A DNA stretch of 63,368 bases from Verrucomicrobiota bacterium. Its GTDB lineage: Bacteria; Verrucomicrobiota; Verrucomicrobiia; Limisphaerales; JADLHS01. The notes beneath the pieces are model-generated. The model was not told where the DNA came from. It saw only the letters and a list, made by a program, of their open reading frames with translations, and did not search any database. The DNA lies in NCBI GenBank assembly GCA_013140495.1, contig JABFSR010000025.1, forward strand, positions 1-63,368. The letters run 5' to 3'. The first letter of the stretch is position 1. Each line of letters begins with the position of its first letter. Position numbers and translations under genes: made by a program. Of this stretch, positions 9,608 through 18,060 are shown piece by piece.

Positions 9608-10996
9608 TTATTGTGCCCCAGCTCCAAGCGCTGCCACGGCTTCATCCGTTGCCTGGCTGAGAACATCAAGTCCCTCAGCCAAAGCCTCGCGCGGCATTGT
9701 CAGAGGCGGAGCGATCTTCACAGTCTGTCCCCACGCGCCGACCGGTGAGAAGAGCAACAGTCCTTTTTGGTAACAGCGTTCAATGATGCTGTGCGCAAGA
9801 TCATGATTTGGCTCTTTTCTGCCGGGTTGCACGACTTGCATACCCCCGACAAGACCGCAGGCTGTGACGTGGCCGATGACCTTGGGGTGTCGTGCTTGAA
9901 TCCGCTTCAGTCCAGCGAGCAGCAACGGGCCAAGTTGCGCGGCATTTTCGGTGAGCTTGTCGTTGACGATCTTTCTCAAGCTGGCCAGAGCCGCGGCGCA
10001 ACAAACCGGATTGCCCGTGTGAGTGCTCGTCATCGAGCCGGGCGGGAACTGATCCATGATCTCCGCGCGGCCAATCACCGCTGAGAGAGGCAACGAACTG
10101 CTGATGCCTTTGCCGCAGCAGATGAGATCGGGGGTTACGCCATAGTGTTCAAACGCCCAGAATTTTCCGGTGCGTCCAAAGCCAGCCTGCACTTCGTCAA
10201 AGATCAAGACCGCGTTGTGCTGTTTGCACCAGGCAGCGAGTTTGCGAACGTAATCAACGGGCGCAAAGTCCGGGCCGACGCCCTGATAGGTTTCCATCAT
10301 CACGCCCGCGACGTTCTCCGGCTTCAACCCGGCGCGATTCACAGCATCAAGGAACGTTTCGAAGCTCGTGTTCTCCTGCCAGTAACCATCCGGGAACGGG
10401 ACGTTGATGATTGCCGGGTCCAGGTTGACGATCCACGACTTCTGGCCGGCCATGCCGCCGGCTTGTTGCGACCCGAGCGTGCGGCCATGAAAGCCGCGCT
10501 CGAAACCGACGAGGCCAATCTTTTTCGTGCCGCCCACTTTTATGCCGTGCGCTCGGGCCAGCTTGAGCGCGCACTCGGTTGCCTCTGAACCTGTCGTGAG
10601 CAGAAAAACCTTCTTCAAACCCTCCGGCGACAGGCTGGCGAGGTATTCGGCAAGTCCGGCGCGTTCTTCGCTGGGGAAACAGTAATTGTGCAGCAGCCCG
10701 CTGTTGACCTGATCAATGATGGCCTGGCGCACTTCGGGCACGCCGTGACCTGCGTTGGTCACGAGAACGCCGCTTGACCAATCCAGCCAGCGATTGCCGT
10801 GTTTGTCGTAAACGAAAATGTCCTCCGCCCGATCCCAAACAATCGGTGGCTGCCCGCGCATGGATTGCGGCTCGAACTGACGCAGCTTTTCCAGAGTGGC
10901 CAATGAGTCCGGATGCGGCAACGACGTAACGATGCGGCGATATTTTGTTTCGACGTGCGGAACTGTCTGCGGGGTGATGCTGAATTCTTTGCCCAT
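9608..10996 (-). CDS. Class III PLP-dependent aminotransferase (4-aminobutyrate aminotransferase-like)
   Basis: The 462-residue enzyme, read from an ATG at 10996, has the full class III layout. It shows WLDWSSGVLVTNAGHGVPEV near residue 70, the PLP phosphate site TTGSEATECALKLAR, the ring-contacting FERGFHGRTLGSQ, the LIFDEVQAGFGRTGKFWAFE segment with the PLP-pyridine Asp, and the Schiff-base lysine in CCGKGISSSLPLSAVIG. Such enzymes move an omega-amino group (GABA, ornithine, putrescine and similar) to a keto acid; the donor cannot be assigned here. An upstream in-frame extension to 11209 runs through an inverted-repeat element and is not plausible coding sequence. No cofunctional gene is adjacent. 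Confidence 0.88.
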   Translation of the reverse strand: MGKEFSITPQTVPHVETKYRRIVTSLPHPDSLATLEKLRQFEPQSMRGQPPIVWDRAEDIFVYDKHGNRWLDWSSGVLVTNAGHGVPEVRQAIIDQVNSGLLHNYCFPSEERAGLAEYLASLSPEGLKKVFLLTTGSEATECALKLARAHGIKVGGTKKIGLVGFERGFHGRTLGSQQAGGMAGQKSWIVNLDPAIINVPFPDGYWQENTSFETFLDAVNRAGLKPENVAGVMMETYQGVGPDFAPVDYVRKLAAWCKQHNAVLIFDEVQAGFGRTGKFWAFEHYGVTPDLICCGKGISSSLPLSAVIGRAEIMDQFPPGSMTSTHTGNPVCCAAALASLRKIVNDKLTENAAQLGPLLLAGLKRIQARHPKVIGHVTACGLVGGMQVVQPGRKEPNHDLAHSIIERCYQKGLLLFSPVGAWGQTVKIAPPLTMPREALAEGLDVLSQATDEAVAALGAGAQ

Positions 10997-11093
10997 ATAG
11001 GTCGTTAACAGTGCGCGATCAAAATATAGATTTGGCCTTCCTACCGCACGGCATTTTACATCTGGCTTGGTGACTGTTTGAAAGCCCGGCGTT

Positions 11094-11201
11094 GGAGTGC
11101 GTCCGTCCCCGGACGCAGCAATTGTGAAAACGCGGCGCGCACGGAACTTTCCTGCATCCCAAACATGCTCACGCCGCTGCGCCCGGGGACAGGCGCACTC
11201 C
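11094..11201. repeat. Inverted-repeat element, copy A (108 bp)
   Basis: The terminal arms 11094-11119 and 11176-11201 (GGAGTGCGTCCGTCCCCGG... and its complement) pair with three mismatches around about 56 bases. The same arms occur as perfect repeats at 31967-32076 and 32242-32350. It lies in the space between the divergent aminotransferase and ATPase genes. No coding capacity is seen, so it is a non-autonomous REP/MITE-like element. Confidence 0.75.
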
Positions 11202-11283
11202 GGGATCAAACTTGTGCGCCGTGAGCAAACGAGTTGGGATTTTCCTTGAAAGTCTCCGGCATTCGTCTTGAGTGTTGTGCGTC

Positions 11284-12813
11284 ATGTCGTCCAATACTCC
11301 AACCGCACGGCTTGCGCGTACCCTCATGCTCGACACCGAGAGTCCGCTTCACGACCTCGAGGCCATCATCCGCTCGCGCACGCCGCTCATTGCGGTGGAG
11401 AGCAATGAGGAGCCGCAGATCGTCACCCTCGTCCGCCAGATCGCCGCGCGAATGGAACTCGCCGCCTTCCGATGGACGGTCACCGAGGGTTTGCAGGCCT
11501 TCGATCCGAATGAGCAGCCTGCGCAATCCGTGCTGAAATCCAACGAGGTTCTCAGCTACATCAAAAATTCGTCAAAGAACTCCATGTTCGTGCTGCTGGA
11601 TTTTCATCCGTATCTCCAGGATGCGGTTCACGTCCGGCACTTGAAGGACATTGCGTTGAGCTACACGAAACACTTTTCAACAGTGGTGATCGTGGGTTAC
11701 GCGGTGCAGATGCCGGAAGAACTGAAACCATTCACCGCTCCCTTCCGGCTGCCGCTGCCGACGATGGACGAACTGCGGAAAATTGTTTTCGATGCCGCTG
11801 CCGAATGGGGTGGGGAGCACGGCCAGCGGGAAGTGGAAACCACCAACAAGGCCATGGACCTGCTCGTCCGGAATCTGGTGGGACTCACCGCGACGGACGC
11901 GCGGCGGCTCGCCACCAAGGCCATCAACGACGACGGCGTGATTGCCGAATCGGAGATGCCCGGTGTGATGCGAGCCAAGTACGAACTGCTCGGTCGCGAC
12001 TCGCCGCTGTCGTTCGAGTACGAAACCGCGAAATTTTCGGACATCGGAGGCATGGCGCGACTGCGGCAATGGCTTGAAGTGCGGAAAAGCTTTTTCACCG
12101 ATGGCAACCAGCCGAATCTCGATCCGCCACGCGGCATGTTATTGCTGGGCGTGCAGGGTTGCGGCAAAAGTCTCGCGGCCAAGGCCGCGGCAGGAATTTT
12201 TGGCGTACCGTTGCTTCGGCTCGATTTCGGCGTGCTCTATAACAAGTATTACGGCGAGACGGAGCGCAATCTCCGCAAGGCGCTCGAAACCGCCGAGGTC
12301 ATGTCGCCTTGCGTGCTTTGGATGGACGAAATCGAAAAGGGCCTGGCCGTGGGCGACGATGATGATGGGCTTTCGCGCCGCGTTCTTGGCGCGTTGCTCA
12401 CTTGGTTGTCCGAACGACGCAAGACGGTGTTTGTCGTTGCAACGGCAAATGACATCACGCGATTGCCGCCAGAAATGGTCCGCAAAGGTCGCTTCGACGA
12501 GATTTTCTTCGTGGACCTGCCGTCGGCGAAGAATCGCCAGAACATTTTTGAAATCCACCTGCGCAAGCGCAACCACCTCCCGGCGAAGTTTGATTTACCT
12601 GTGCTCACGGAGGCGTCGGATGGATTCTCAGGATCCGAGATCGAGCAGGCCATCGTGTCGGCGATGTACACGGCGCACGCGCAGGGCCGTGAGTTGTCGC
12701 AACCCGATCTGATCTCGGAGATACGACAGACGCGTTCGCTCTCGGTTGTGATGGCGGAGAAGGTGAACGAAATCCGCGAGTGGGCATCAGGCCGGACAGT
12801 GCCGTGTGATTGA
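11284..12813 (+). CDS. AAA+ ATPase of the Ycf46 type
   Basis: The 509-residue protein has an N-terminal alpha/beta half (residues 1-240) of the kind found in Ycf46-like ATPases. A single AAA module follows. Walker A is GVQGCGKS (289-296), Walker B is VLWMDEIEK with Asp348-Glu349, sensor 1 is VVATAND, and the arginine-finger region is VRKGRFDEIF. FSDIGGMARLRQWLE precedes the module as in FtsH/CDC48-type AAA domains. Ycf46 proteins are linked in cyanobacteria to carbon-status responses; the role here is unknown. ATG 11284 is preferred over a GTG at 11272. There is no protease domain or membrane segment, so it is a cytosolic remodelling ATPase by inference. Confidence 0.85.
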   Translation: MSSNTPTARLARTLMLDTESPLHDLEAIIRSRTPLIAVESNEEPQIVTLVRQIAARMELAAFRWTVTEGLQAFDPNEQPAQSVLKSNEVLSYIKNSSKNSMFVLLDFHPYLQDAVHVRHLKDIALSYTKHFSTVVIVGYAVQMPEELKPFTAPFRLPLPTMDELRKIVFDAAAEWGGEHGQREVETTNKAMDLLVRNLVGLTATDARRLATKAINDDGVIAESEMPGVMRAKYELLGRDSPLSFEYETAKFSDIGGMARLRQWLEVRKSFFTDGNQPNLDPPRGMLLLGVQGCGKSLAAKAAAGIFGVPLLRLDFGVLYNKYYGETERNLRKALETAEVMSPCVLWMDEIEKGLAVGDDDDGLSRRVLGALLTWLSERRKTVFVVATANDITRLPPEMVRKGRFDEIFFVDLPSAKNRQNIFEIHLRKRNHLPAKFDLPVLTEASDGFSGSEIEQAIVSAMYTAHAQGRELSQPDLISEIRQTRSLSVVMAEKVNEIREWASGRTVPCD

Positions 12814-12985
12814 CGGACGGGGAGTAAAGCTGACGGCCGTGACAAACGATCCAGTGCTGCCGGGCCGAATTACTGCCGTCGGATTACCTGGGGCAACAAG
12901 GACGGTGGCCGTCCGCAAGGACCGACGGCGGGTGGAAGTGCTGCGCGACGCCAGCCGGCAACTACGCACGTTCAAACCCGAATAG
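12806..12985 (+). CDS. Possible 59-residue protein overlapping the ATPase stop
   Basis: A GTG at 12806 opens a frame that overlaps the last 8 bases of the AAA ATPase gene and runs to a TAG at 12985. The product starts VIDGRGVKLTAVTNDPVLPG and ends with the basic segment RKDRRRVEVLRDASRQL. The overlap could allow translational coupling, and codons are GC-rich at third positions as in neighbours. There is no family recognition and no independent ribosome site, so it may be a chance frame. If real, it would be a small basic partner of the ATPase. Confidence 0.3.
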   Translation: MIDGRGVKLTAVTNDPVLPGRITAVGLPGATRTVAVRKDRRRVEVLRDASRQLRTFKPE

Positions 12986-12995
12986 TTGCCATGCA

Positions 12996-13023
12996 AACTT
13001 TTGTTGCATATGCAACAAAAGTT
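12996..13023. promoter_or_regulatory. Perfect 28-bp palindrome
   Basis: Each half is 14 bases (AACTTTTGTTGCAT then its exact complement), with no spacer. It lies between the end of the plus-strand ATPase region and the end of the minus-strand gene at 13090. There is no loop, so it is a poor terminator. A two-fold protein-binding site or a recombination/repeat remnant is more likely. No second copy was noticed in the window. Confidence 0.6.
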
Positions 13024-13089
13024 CGTCATGGGCGCGGGCGGGAACGGATGGGCCGCAACCGCGCTGAAGTTGCGGGAGGTGGCGGACGG

Positions 13090-14547
13090 TCACGTTTGTT
13101 GGTAATTGACAGCAGCTACCCGGCAAGCTGCGCAGAAGAATGCGTAGTAGACTCCTTCTTCACATGGCGTCATTGAACCATTGTCGAATTGAGCAAGGAA
13201 ACTCATGACGTTCTGACAGTCTGGACAATGAGGATAATCTGCATCCTGAACCCACATTGGGACTCCTCCAAGAGCCGTCGCATCCTCAACTCCGAAAGGT
13301 TCTGCAGCGGCGAACGTCGGTTGTGGTGACGCGACCAATTCTCTGACTGTTGGTGGGCGACCGCCTAGATTGCTGGTTTCGTCAGACTTCGTCGCCGGAT
13401 GCCAATCCGCTGTTCCGTTGGACTGATAACGGGAGAAGACCGCAGGACAAGACGACGCGCAGTGAAGGCAGCAAAGAATTCTCCGTGGCGCGACCGCTCT
13501 GTCCCCGGAAAAGAACTGGCCAGGTAAATTCGCGAAGTCGAAAAGCCAAGCGAGTGGACCACCGCAAGCGGGACAACGCTTCTCAGTCTCAGTCCGGCAC
13601 GGAACAGCCAAGCGAGTTGGCGAATCGTTGGCTCTCAGCGCAATTCGTTGACAAGACACGGAGATCAAATCTCTGCGCTGCCCATTGGCATCAAGTGTCC
13701 AACCGGCGTGGTGGAGGTAGTCTTCGGCAGGCACATGCAAACGGCTGGCCCAATGCGGCGGATCGTTTCTCCATTCCACGAAGGCGCGTCGTGCTGGTTC
13801 ACCTCTTGTCCACGCGAGAGCCAGAAGCAAATGATTCAACTGAAGTCCATTGGCCTCGTCGATGCGCTGGACGAGTGCTGCAGCAATTTCGTCCCGCGCA
13901 TCTCGGTAAAGGCTCGACGGCCAGAACACATCTCTCTGCAACAGGTCAGCAATCCTATCTCCCAAACCGTGTTGTCGGTAATTCGCAAGGCAGCCAAGAA
14001 TGTCGATGCCCAACTGTTGGGGTTCATCCGGGGCGTCCAAACAACCGATGGCTCGTCCAGCGAGCGCCCGCGCCTCCGTGTCAGGCAGGCTCGCATGAAT
14101 CTCGACCCAAGCATCGTCAGACGATGTAGCGGCTTGGACATATGCTGAGATTTCTCGGAAGGCAGTCAGAGTGTCTGTGCTGAGGCCGCCGAAAAAATGG
14201 CGGCCTAACTGAAGCGCGATCCGCAAGCGGTTGACTTGTGCCGCCGCCTGTTCGAGCCGCTGCTGCGAGAAGCCTCCGCGTTCGGGCGTTAACACGGCGA
14301 CTGGCGGACGTATGCCACGGATTCGACCTGGAACAACCAAGCCAAATCTCAGGAGGAAGCCGTCTTCCTCAGATTCGCCTGAGATGCCCATGTGCCGCTT
14401 CAGTTGTTGAACGTAAGGCCGGACGATTTCATCAGCCGCATCCGGCACATCACCGTTCTCGACAGCCTCACGCAACAACCGAAGATTTCCTCCGTATTGC
14501 GCGAGGTGCTTTGCGGCATGTTTAAGAAAGAGTTCGTTCGCAGTCAT
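13090..14547 (-). CDS. Unknown cytoplasmic protein with two zinc-ribbon-like Cys clusters (YwqG/DUF1963-like tail)
   Basis: The 485-residue protein has no signal peptide. The first 300 residues are mostly helical (for example LFLKHAAKHLAQYGGNLRLL and HLLLALAWTRGEPARRAFV). The C-terminal part carries CPACGG (about 330), then CCLHCASSCP (about 365), and finally LGGVPMWVQDADYPHCPDCQ and FFCAACRVAA near the end. The GGxPxWxQ...CPxC...F arrangement resembles the C-terminus of YwqG/DUF1963 proteins with a zinc-binding insert. The function is unknown. It is read away from the leuB region, 28 bases from a decayed UbiD tail, and seems monocistronic. ATG 14547 is the only sensible start. Confidence 0.75.
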   Translation of the reverse strand: MTANELFLKHAAKHLAQYGGNLRLLREAVENGDVPDAADEIVRPYVQQLKRHMGISGESEEDGFLLRFGLVVPGRIRGIRPPVAVLTPERGGFSQQRLEQAAAQVNRLRIALQLGRHFFGGLSTDTLTAFREISAYVQAATSSDDAWVEIHASLPDTEARALAGRAIGCLDAPDEPQQLGIDILGCLANYRQHGLGDRIADLLQRDVFWPSSLYRDARDEIAAALVQRIDEANGLQLNHLLLALAWTRGEPARRAFVEWRNDPPHWASRLHVPAEDYLHHAGWTLDANGQRRDLISVSCQRIALRANDSPTRLAVPCRTETEKRCPACGGPLAWLFDFANLPGQFFSGDRAVAPRRILCCLHCASSCPAVFSRYQSNGTADWHPATKSDETSNLGGRPPTVRELVASPQPTFAAAEPFGVEDATALGGVPMWVQDADYPHCPDCQNVMSFLAQFDNGSMTPCEEGVYYAFFCAACRVAAVNYQQT

Positions 14548-14574
14548 TCGGTTTGAGCCTTCTCACGTCGGCTG

Positions 14575-14750
14575 CTACAGGTTGAAAAGTTTTTCCACCT
14601 TCGCCTTCACCGCGGCATCCATCCTGATGAGCAGCGGCCACGGGCGTTTGAAGCCTTCGCCCGAGATTTTTTCGTCGCGTCTATGCCGAGTTTGCTGCTG
14701 ATGGCAATTTCGCCGGTGGCGTGGTCGGACACATCGCCGACGTTAGCCGA
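14575..14750 (-). pseudogene. Decayed C-terminus of a UbiD-family decarboxylase
   Basis: On the minus strand, immediately past the stop of the LeuB paralog, a frame reads ...DVSDHATGEIAISSKLGID, then ATKK. After a one-base shift in a run of six A's (near 14670) it continues GEGFKRPWPLLIRMDAAVKA to a TAG at 14575. SSKLGIDATKK followed by EGFxRPWP is the conserved end of UbiD-type prenylated-FMN decarboxylases. Only about 57 codons survive: the front is missing and the LeuB-paralog gene abuts the break. The shift needs one extra A, so it could be a sequencing error, but the truncation cannot. Confidence 0.7.
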
Positions 14751-15854
14751 TCACACAGCGGCCGCAACCAGATCGCCCACTTCCCGCGTACCGTAACCCA
14801 TCTTGCCGGCGGCGAGCGATTGAATCTTCGTGTTGATGATCTTCACCACTGCAGCTTCGATGGCCGCGGCCGCTTGAGACTCACCGAGGAAATCGAGCAT
14901 CATGCCCGCAGCGTTGATGGCGGCGATGGGATTGATGACGTTCTGCCCGGTGTATTTCGGCGCGCTGCCACCCATCGGCTCGAACATGCTCGTGCCTTCG
15001 GGATTGATGTTGCCGCCCGCCGCGACCCCGAGCCCGCCCTGGATCATCGCTGCGATGTCCGTGATGATATCGCCGAACATGTTGTCGGTGACGATCACGT
15101 CGAACCACTCCGGGTTTTTCACGAACCACATGCAGGTGGCGTCCACGTGGGCGTAGTCGCGTTTCACAGTGGGATAGTTCGCGCCCAACTCGTGGAACGC
15201 GCGTTCCCAGAGGTCGAAAGCATACGTGAGCACGTTGGTTTTGCCGCAAAGCGTCAGTTGCGTGGTCTTCCCTGCGGATACGTCCTCTGGCTTCAAACCC
15301 TTCCACGGTTTGCCGCCGCGTTGTTTCTTTGCGAGTTCAAAGGCGTATTTCAGACAACGCTCCACGCCGCGCCGCGTGTTGACGGATTCCTGAAGCGCCA
15401 CTTCGTGCGGCGTGCCCTTGAACAGAAAGCCGCCTGCGCCGGTATAAAGTCCTTCATTGTTCTCGCGCACGACGGTGAAATCCACATGCTCAGGCCCCTT
15501 GTCCTTGAGAGGGCAATCCTGCGCGCGGTAAAGTTTCACGGGCCGGAGATTGATGTATTGCTCCAGTTCAAACCGCAGGCGCAGAAGAATTCCCTTTTCC
15601 AAAATGCCCGGCTTGACCTGCGGATGGCCGACCGCGCCGAGGAAAATCGCCTTGAACTTGCGGAGTTCGCCCACGGCGCTGTCCGGCAACACCTCGCCCG
15701 TCTTGAGGTAGCGCTCACCGCCGAAATCGTAGGGATGCCAGTTGATTTTGAAGCCGAATTTGTTGGCGGCGGCGTTGGCAACCTTGATGCCTTCGGCGGC
15801 CACTTCCGGCCCTGTGCCGTCGCCGCCGATGAGTGCGATGTCGTATGTCTTCAT
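14751..15854 (-). CDS. Isocitrate/isopropylmalate dehydrogenase family protein (LeuB paralog)
   Basis: The 367-residue protein is a beta-decarboxylating dehydrogenase. It has GGDGTGPEV at the start, LRPVKLY (substrate arginine), VVRENNEGLYTGAGG where classic LeuB has an ELTGG loop, the metal-binding VTDNMFGDIITDIAAM, and GGSAPKYTGQNVINPIAAI before the NAD site. The RENNEGLY loop is closer to tartrate-dehydrogenase/LeuB2-like paralogs than to canonical LeuB, so the substrate could be 3-isopropylmalate or another malate derivative. It lies 75 bases downstream of a canonical leuB and is probably co-transcribed with it. Having both in tandem argues for different substrates. Confidence 0.85.
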   Translation of the reverse strand: MKTYDIALIGGDGTGPEVAAEGIKVANAAANKFGFKINWHPYDFGGERYLKTGEVLPDSAVGELRKFKAIFLGAVGHPQVKPGILEKGILLRLRFELEQYINLRPVKLYRAQDCPLKDKGPEHVDFTVVRENNEGLYTGAGGFLFKGTPHEVALQESVNTRRGVERCLKYAFELAKKQRGGKPWKGLKPEDVSAGKTTQLTLCGKTNVLTYAFDLWERAFHELGANYPTVKRDYAHVDATCMWFVKNPEWFDVIVTDNMFGDIITDIAAMIQGGLGVAAGGNINPEGTSMFEPMGGSAPKYTGQNVINPIAAINAAGMMLDFLGESQAAAAIEAAVVKIINTKIQSLAAGKMGYGTREVGDLVAAAV

Positions 15855-15929
15855 GTGTTTAATCCTTCAATTGTGCGCAAAGCCTAGAAATCCGCATTGG
15901 AAGCGGCAACTGAATTCGCTGCAACTGGT

Positions 15930-17066
15930 TCACAGCGCTGCGGCAATCGCGTCGCCCATCTCGCGGGTTCCTACTTTTCGAGTCTCTGCCTCGCCGACCT
16001 GGAAGATGTCTCCGGTGCGGTAGCCGGCGGCGATGGCTTTGCCCACGGCACTTTCAATCGCGACCGCTGCTTCCACCATGCCGAAACTATAGCGAAGCAT
16101 CAACGCGGCGGAGAGAACCTGAGCGATGGGATTGGCGATGTTCTTTCCGGCAATGTCCGGTGCCGTGCCACCCGCCGGCTCGTAGAGACCAAACATTTGT
16201 TCCGCACTGGCTTTGCCGAGACTGGCGCTGGGCAACATGCCCAGCGATCCGCCCAGCGCAGCGGCTTCGTCGCTGAGAATGTCGCCGAACGTGTTTTCAC
16301 AAAGCATCACGTCGAACTGGCTGGGGCGCAGCACCAGTTGCATGGCGCCGTTGTCCACGAACATGTGTTCGAGCGCGACGTCGGGATACTGCTTGCCGAG
16401 ATCGGTCACGACTTCGCGCCAGAGTGCGCCGTTCTCCAGGATGTTTGCCTTGTCAATGCTGGTGACTTTCCTGCGCCGTTGCCGCGCGGCCTGGAATGCC
16501 ACGTGGGCGATGCGCTCGATTTCGCCGCACGTAATGACCATCGTGTCCACCGCTTTCCTGTAACTACGCGGCTGCTGTGTCGTCTCGTGCAGTTCCACGA
16601 TTTCCTCGGTGGATTTTGGGCCGAAGTAGAGGCCGGCGGTCAGTTCGCGCACCACGAGAATGTCAATGCCCTCCCCCAGCCGTTCGGGACGCAGCGGACA
16701 GATTGAGGCCAGTTCCTTCGGCAGCTTCACCGGACGCAGGTTGGCGAACAAACCGAATTCCTTGCGCAACCGCAACAGCGCGGCGCGCTCGGGGCGTTGC
16801 TCCTTGGGAATCGTTGGGTCGCGATCCGGCAGGCCTACCGAACCAAAAAGAATGGAGTCCGACTGTTTGCAGAGTGCAAGTGTGGCGTCGGGCAAGGCTT
16901 TGCTGGCGGCATCAATGCCGGCCCAGCCGACGGGCGCTTCGGTGATTTGAAGCGCAAAACTGAACTTTTTTTCGGTGACGCGAAGAACCTTGATGGCTTC
17001 ACGCATGACTTCGGGGCCGATGCCGTCGCCCGCGAGCGCGGCAATTTTGAAATTCTTTGAACTCAT
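15930..17066 (-). CDS. leuB: 3-isopropylmalate dehydrogenase
   Basis: The 378-residue protein starts at ATG 17066 (MSSKNFKIAALAGDGIGPEV). It shows FGLFANLRPVKL, VVRELTAGLYFGPK, the catalytic Lys/Asp region SIDKANILENGALWREVV, the Mg-binding LCENTFGDILSDEAAAL and EPAGGTAPDIAGKNIANPIA. These match canonical LeuB, which oxidises and decarboxylates 3-isopropylmalate with NAD in leucine synthesis. An in-frame extension to 17120 runs into heptad repeats (17101-17121) and is not used. It lies upstream of its paralog on the same strand. No leuA, leuC or leuD is in the window. Confidence 0.92.
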   Translation of the reverse strand: MSSKNFKIAALAGDGIGPEVMREAIKVLRVTEKKFSFALQITEAPVGWAGIDAASKALPDATLALCKQSDSILFGSVGLPDRDPTIPKEQRPERAALLRLRKEFGLFANLRPVKLPKELASICPLRPERLGEGIDILVVRELTAGLYFGPKSTEEIVELHETTQQPRSYRKAVDTMVITCGEIERIAHVAFQAARQRRRKVTSIDKANILENGALWREVVTDLGKQYPDVALEHMFVDNGAMQLVLRPSQFDVMLCENTFGDILSDEAAALGGSLGMLPSASLGKASAEQMFGLYEPAGGTAPDIAGKNIANPIAQVLSAALMLRYSFGMVEAAVAIESAVGKAIAAGYRTGDIFQVGEAETRKVGTREMGDAIAAAL

Positions 17067-17100
17067 ATGGCCGGGCAGGGTAACAGGCACAAGCCGCAAA

Positions 17101-17121
17101 TTCCAAGCACCAAGCTCCAAA
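17101..17121. repeat. Short heptad repeat upstream of leuB
   Basis: TTCCAAG, CACCAAG and CTCCAAA follow each other (three 7-base units). The complementary unit CTTGGAA recurs inside the sulfotransferase gene at 49544-49578. It lies in the leader between leuB and the divergent hydrolase gene. Confidence 0.5.
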
Positions 17122-17183
17122 TGTGATTGAATTTGCTCGCATGTGGCTCTGGCGTTTCGATCCCGAATTGCTATGCTTCAGGG

Positions 17184-17957
17184 ATGAAAACACTGAGTTC
17201 AATTCTCCTGGCTCTCGCATGTGCTGCTCCGCTGCATGCTGCGATCAAATCTGAAACCGTCGAATACAAACAGGGTGACGTCACTCTCGAAGGCATGTTG
17301 ACCTACGACGACGCACTAAAAGGACAGCTTCCAGCTGTCTTGATTGTCCACCAATGGAAGGGATTAACGGATTATGAGCGTAAACGCGCGGAAATGATCG
17401 CGGGATTAGGTTATGTCGCATTCTGCGCGGACATTTACGGCAAGAGTGTGCGACCGCAAACTGTCCAGGAGGCAGGTGCTCAAGCTGGAAAATACAAAAG
17501 CGATCGAGCCTTGTTGCGCAAGCGGGTCAATGCCGGACTTGAAACGCTTCGCAAACAAAAGAACGTGGATGCAAAACGCATTGGCGCCATTGGCTATTGT
17601 TTCGGTGGCACGACGGTGATTGAACTGGCTCGCAGCGGCGCGGATCTGGCGGGGGTTGTTAGTTTTCATGGCGGGTTGGACGCACCAACACCGGCGGATG
17701 GGAAGAACATCAAGTGCAAGGTGCTTGCCTGTCACGGCGCGGACGATCCATTTGTAAAATCTGCGGACCTCGGCGCGTTCCAGGATGAAATGAAGCAGTC
17801 GGGCGCGGACTGGCAATTGATCCAATACGGCGGTGCAGTTCACAGCTTTACTGACTGGAAAGCTGATGGCTCGATGTCCGGGGCAAAATATGACAAGCGT
17901 GCCGACCAACGTTCCTGGGAGGATATGAAGCAATTTTTCATTGAGATTTTCCAGTAA
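17184..17957 (+). CDS. Secreted dienelactone hydrolase-family protein
   Basis: The 257-residue protein starts MKTLSSILLALACAAPLHA, a clear signal peptide, so it acts in the periplasm or outside. The alpha/beta-hydrolase body has PAVLIVHQWKGLTDYERKRA (oxyanion region), the nucleophile Cys in IGAIGYCFGGTTVIEL, the acid in CHGADDPFV and the His in GGAVHSFTDW. A Cys nucleophile is the mark of the dienelactone hydrolase family. These enzymes hydrolyse lactones or esters, but the substrate here is unknown. A longer frame from 17127 lacks a signal peptide start. A strong terminator-like hairpin follows at 17989. Confidence 0.87.
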   Translation: MKTLSSILLALACAAPLHAAIKSETVEYKQGDVTLEGMLTYDDALKGQLPAVLIVHQWKGLTDYERKRAEMIAGLGYVAFCADIYGKSVRPQTVQEAGAQAGKYKSDRALLRKRVNAGLETLRKQKNVDAKRIGAIGYCFGGTTVIELARSGADLAGVVSFHGGLDAPTPADGKNIKCKVLACHGADDPFVKSADLGAFQDEMKQSGADWQLIQYGGAVHSFTDWKADGSMSGAKYDKRADQRSWEDMKQFFIEIFQ

Positions 17958-17988
17958 GTGCGCTCGCTTGGTTGCGGGTGAAGGAGAT

Positions 17989-18020
17989 GGAGCGCGGAAA
18001 TATTTTCCGCGCTCCTTTGT
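17989..18020 (+). terminator. Rho-independent terminator after the hydrolase gene
   Basis: A perfect 12-bp stem (GGAGCGCGGAAA with TTTCCGCGCTCC at 18004-18015) around the 3-base loop TAT is followed by TTTGTTTT. It lies 32 bases beyond the stop codon at 17957. Confidence 0.8.
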
Positions 18021-18060
18021 TTTCCGCAGGACGTGATATGGGGCGCGTAATCACATTGTG

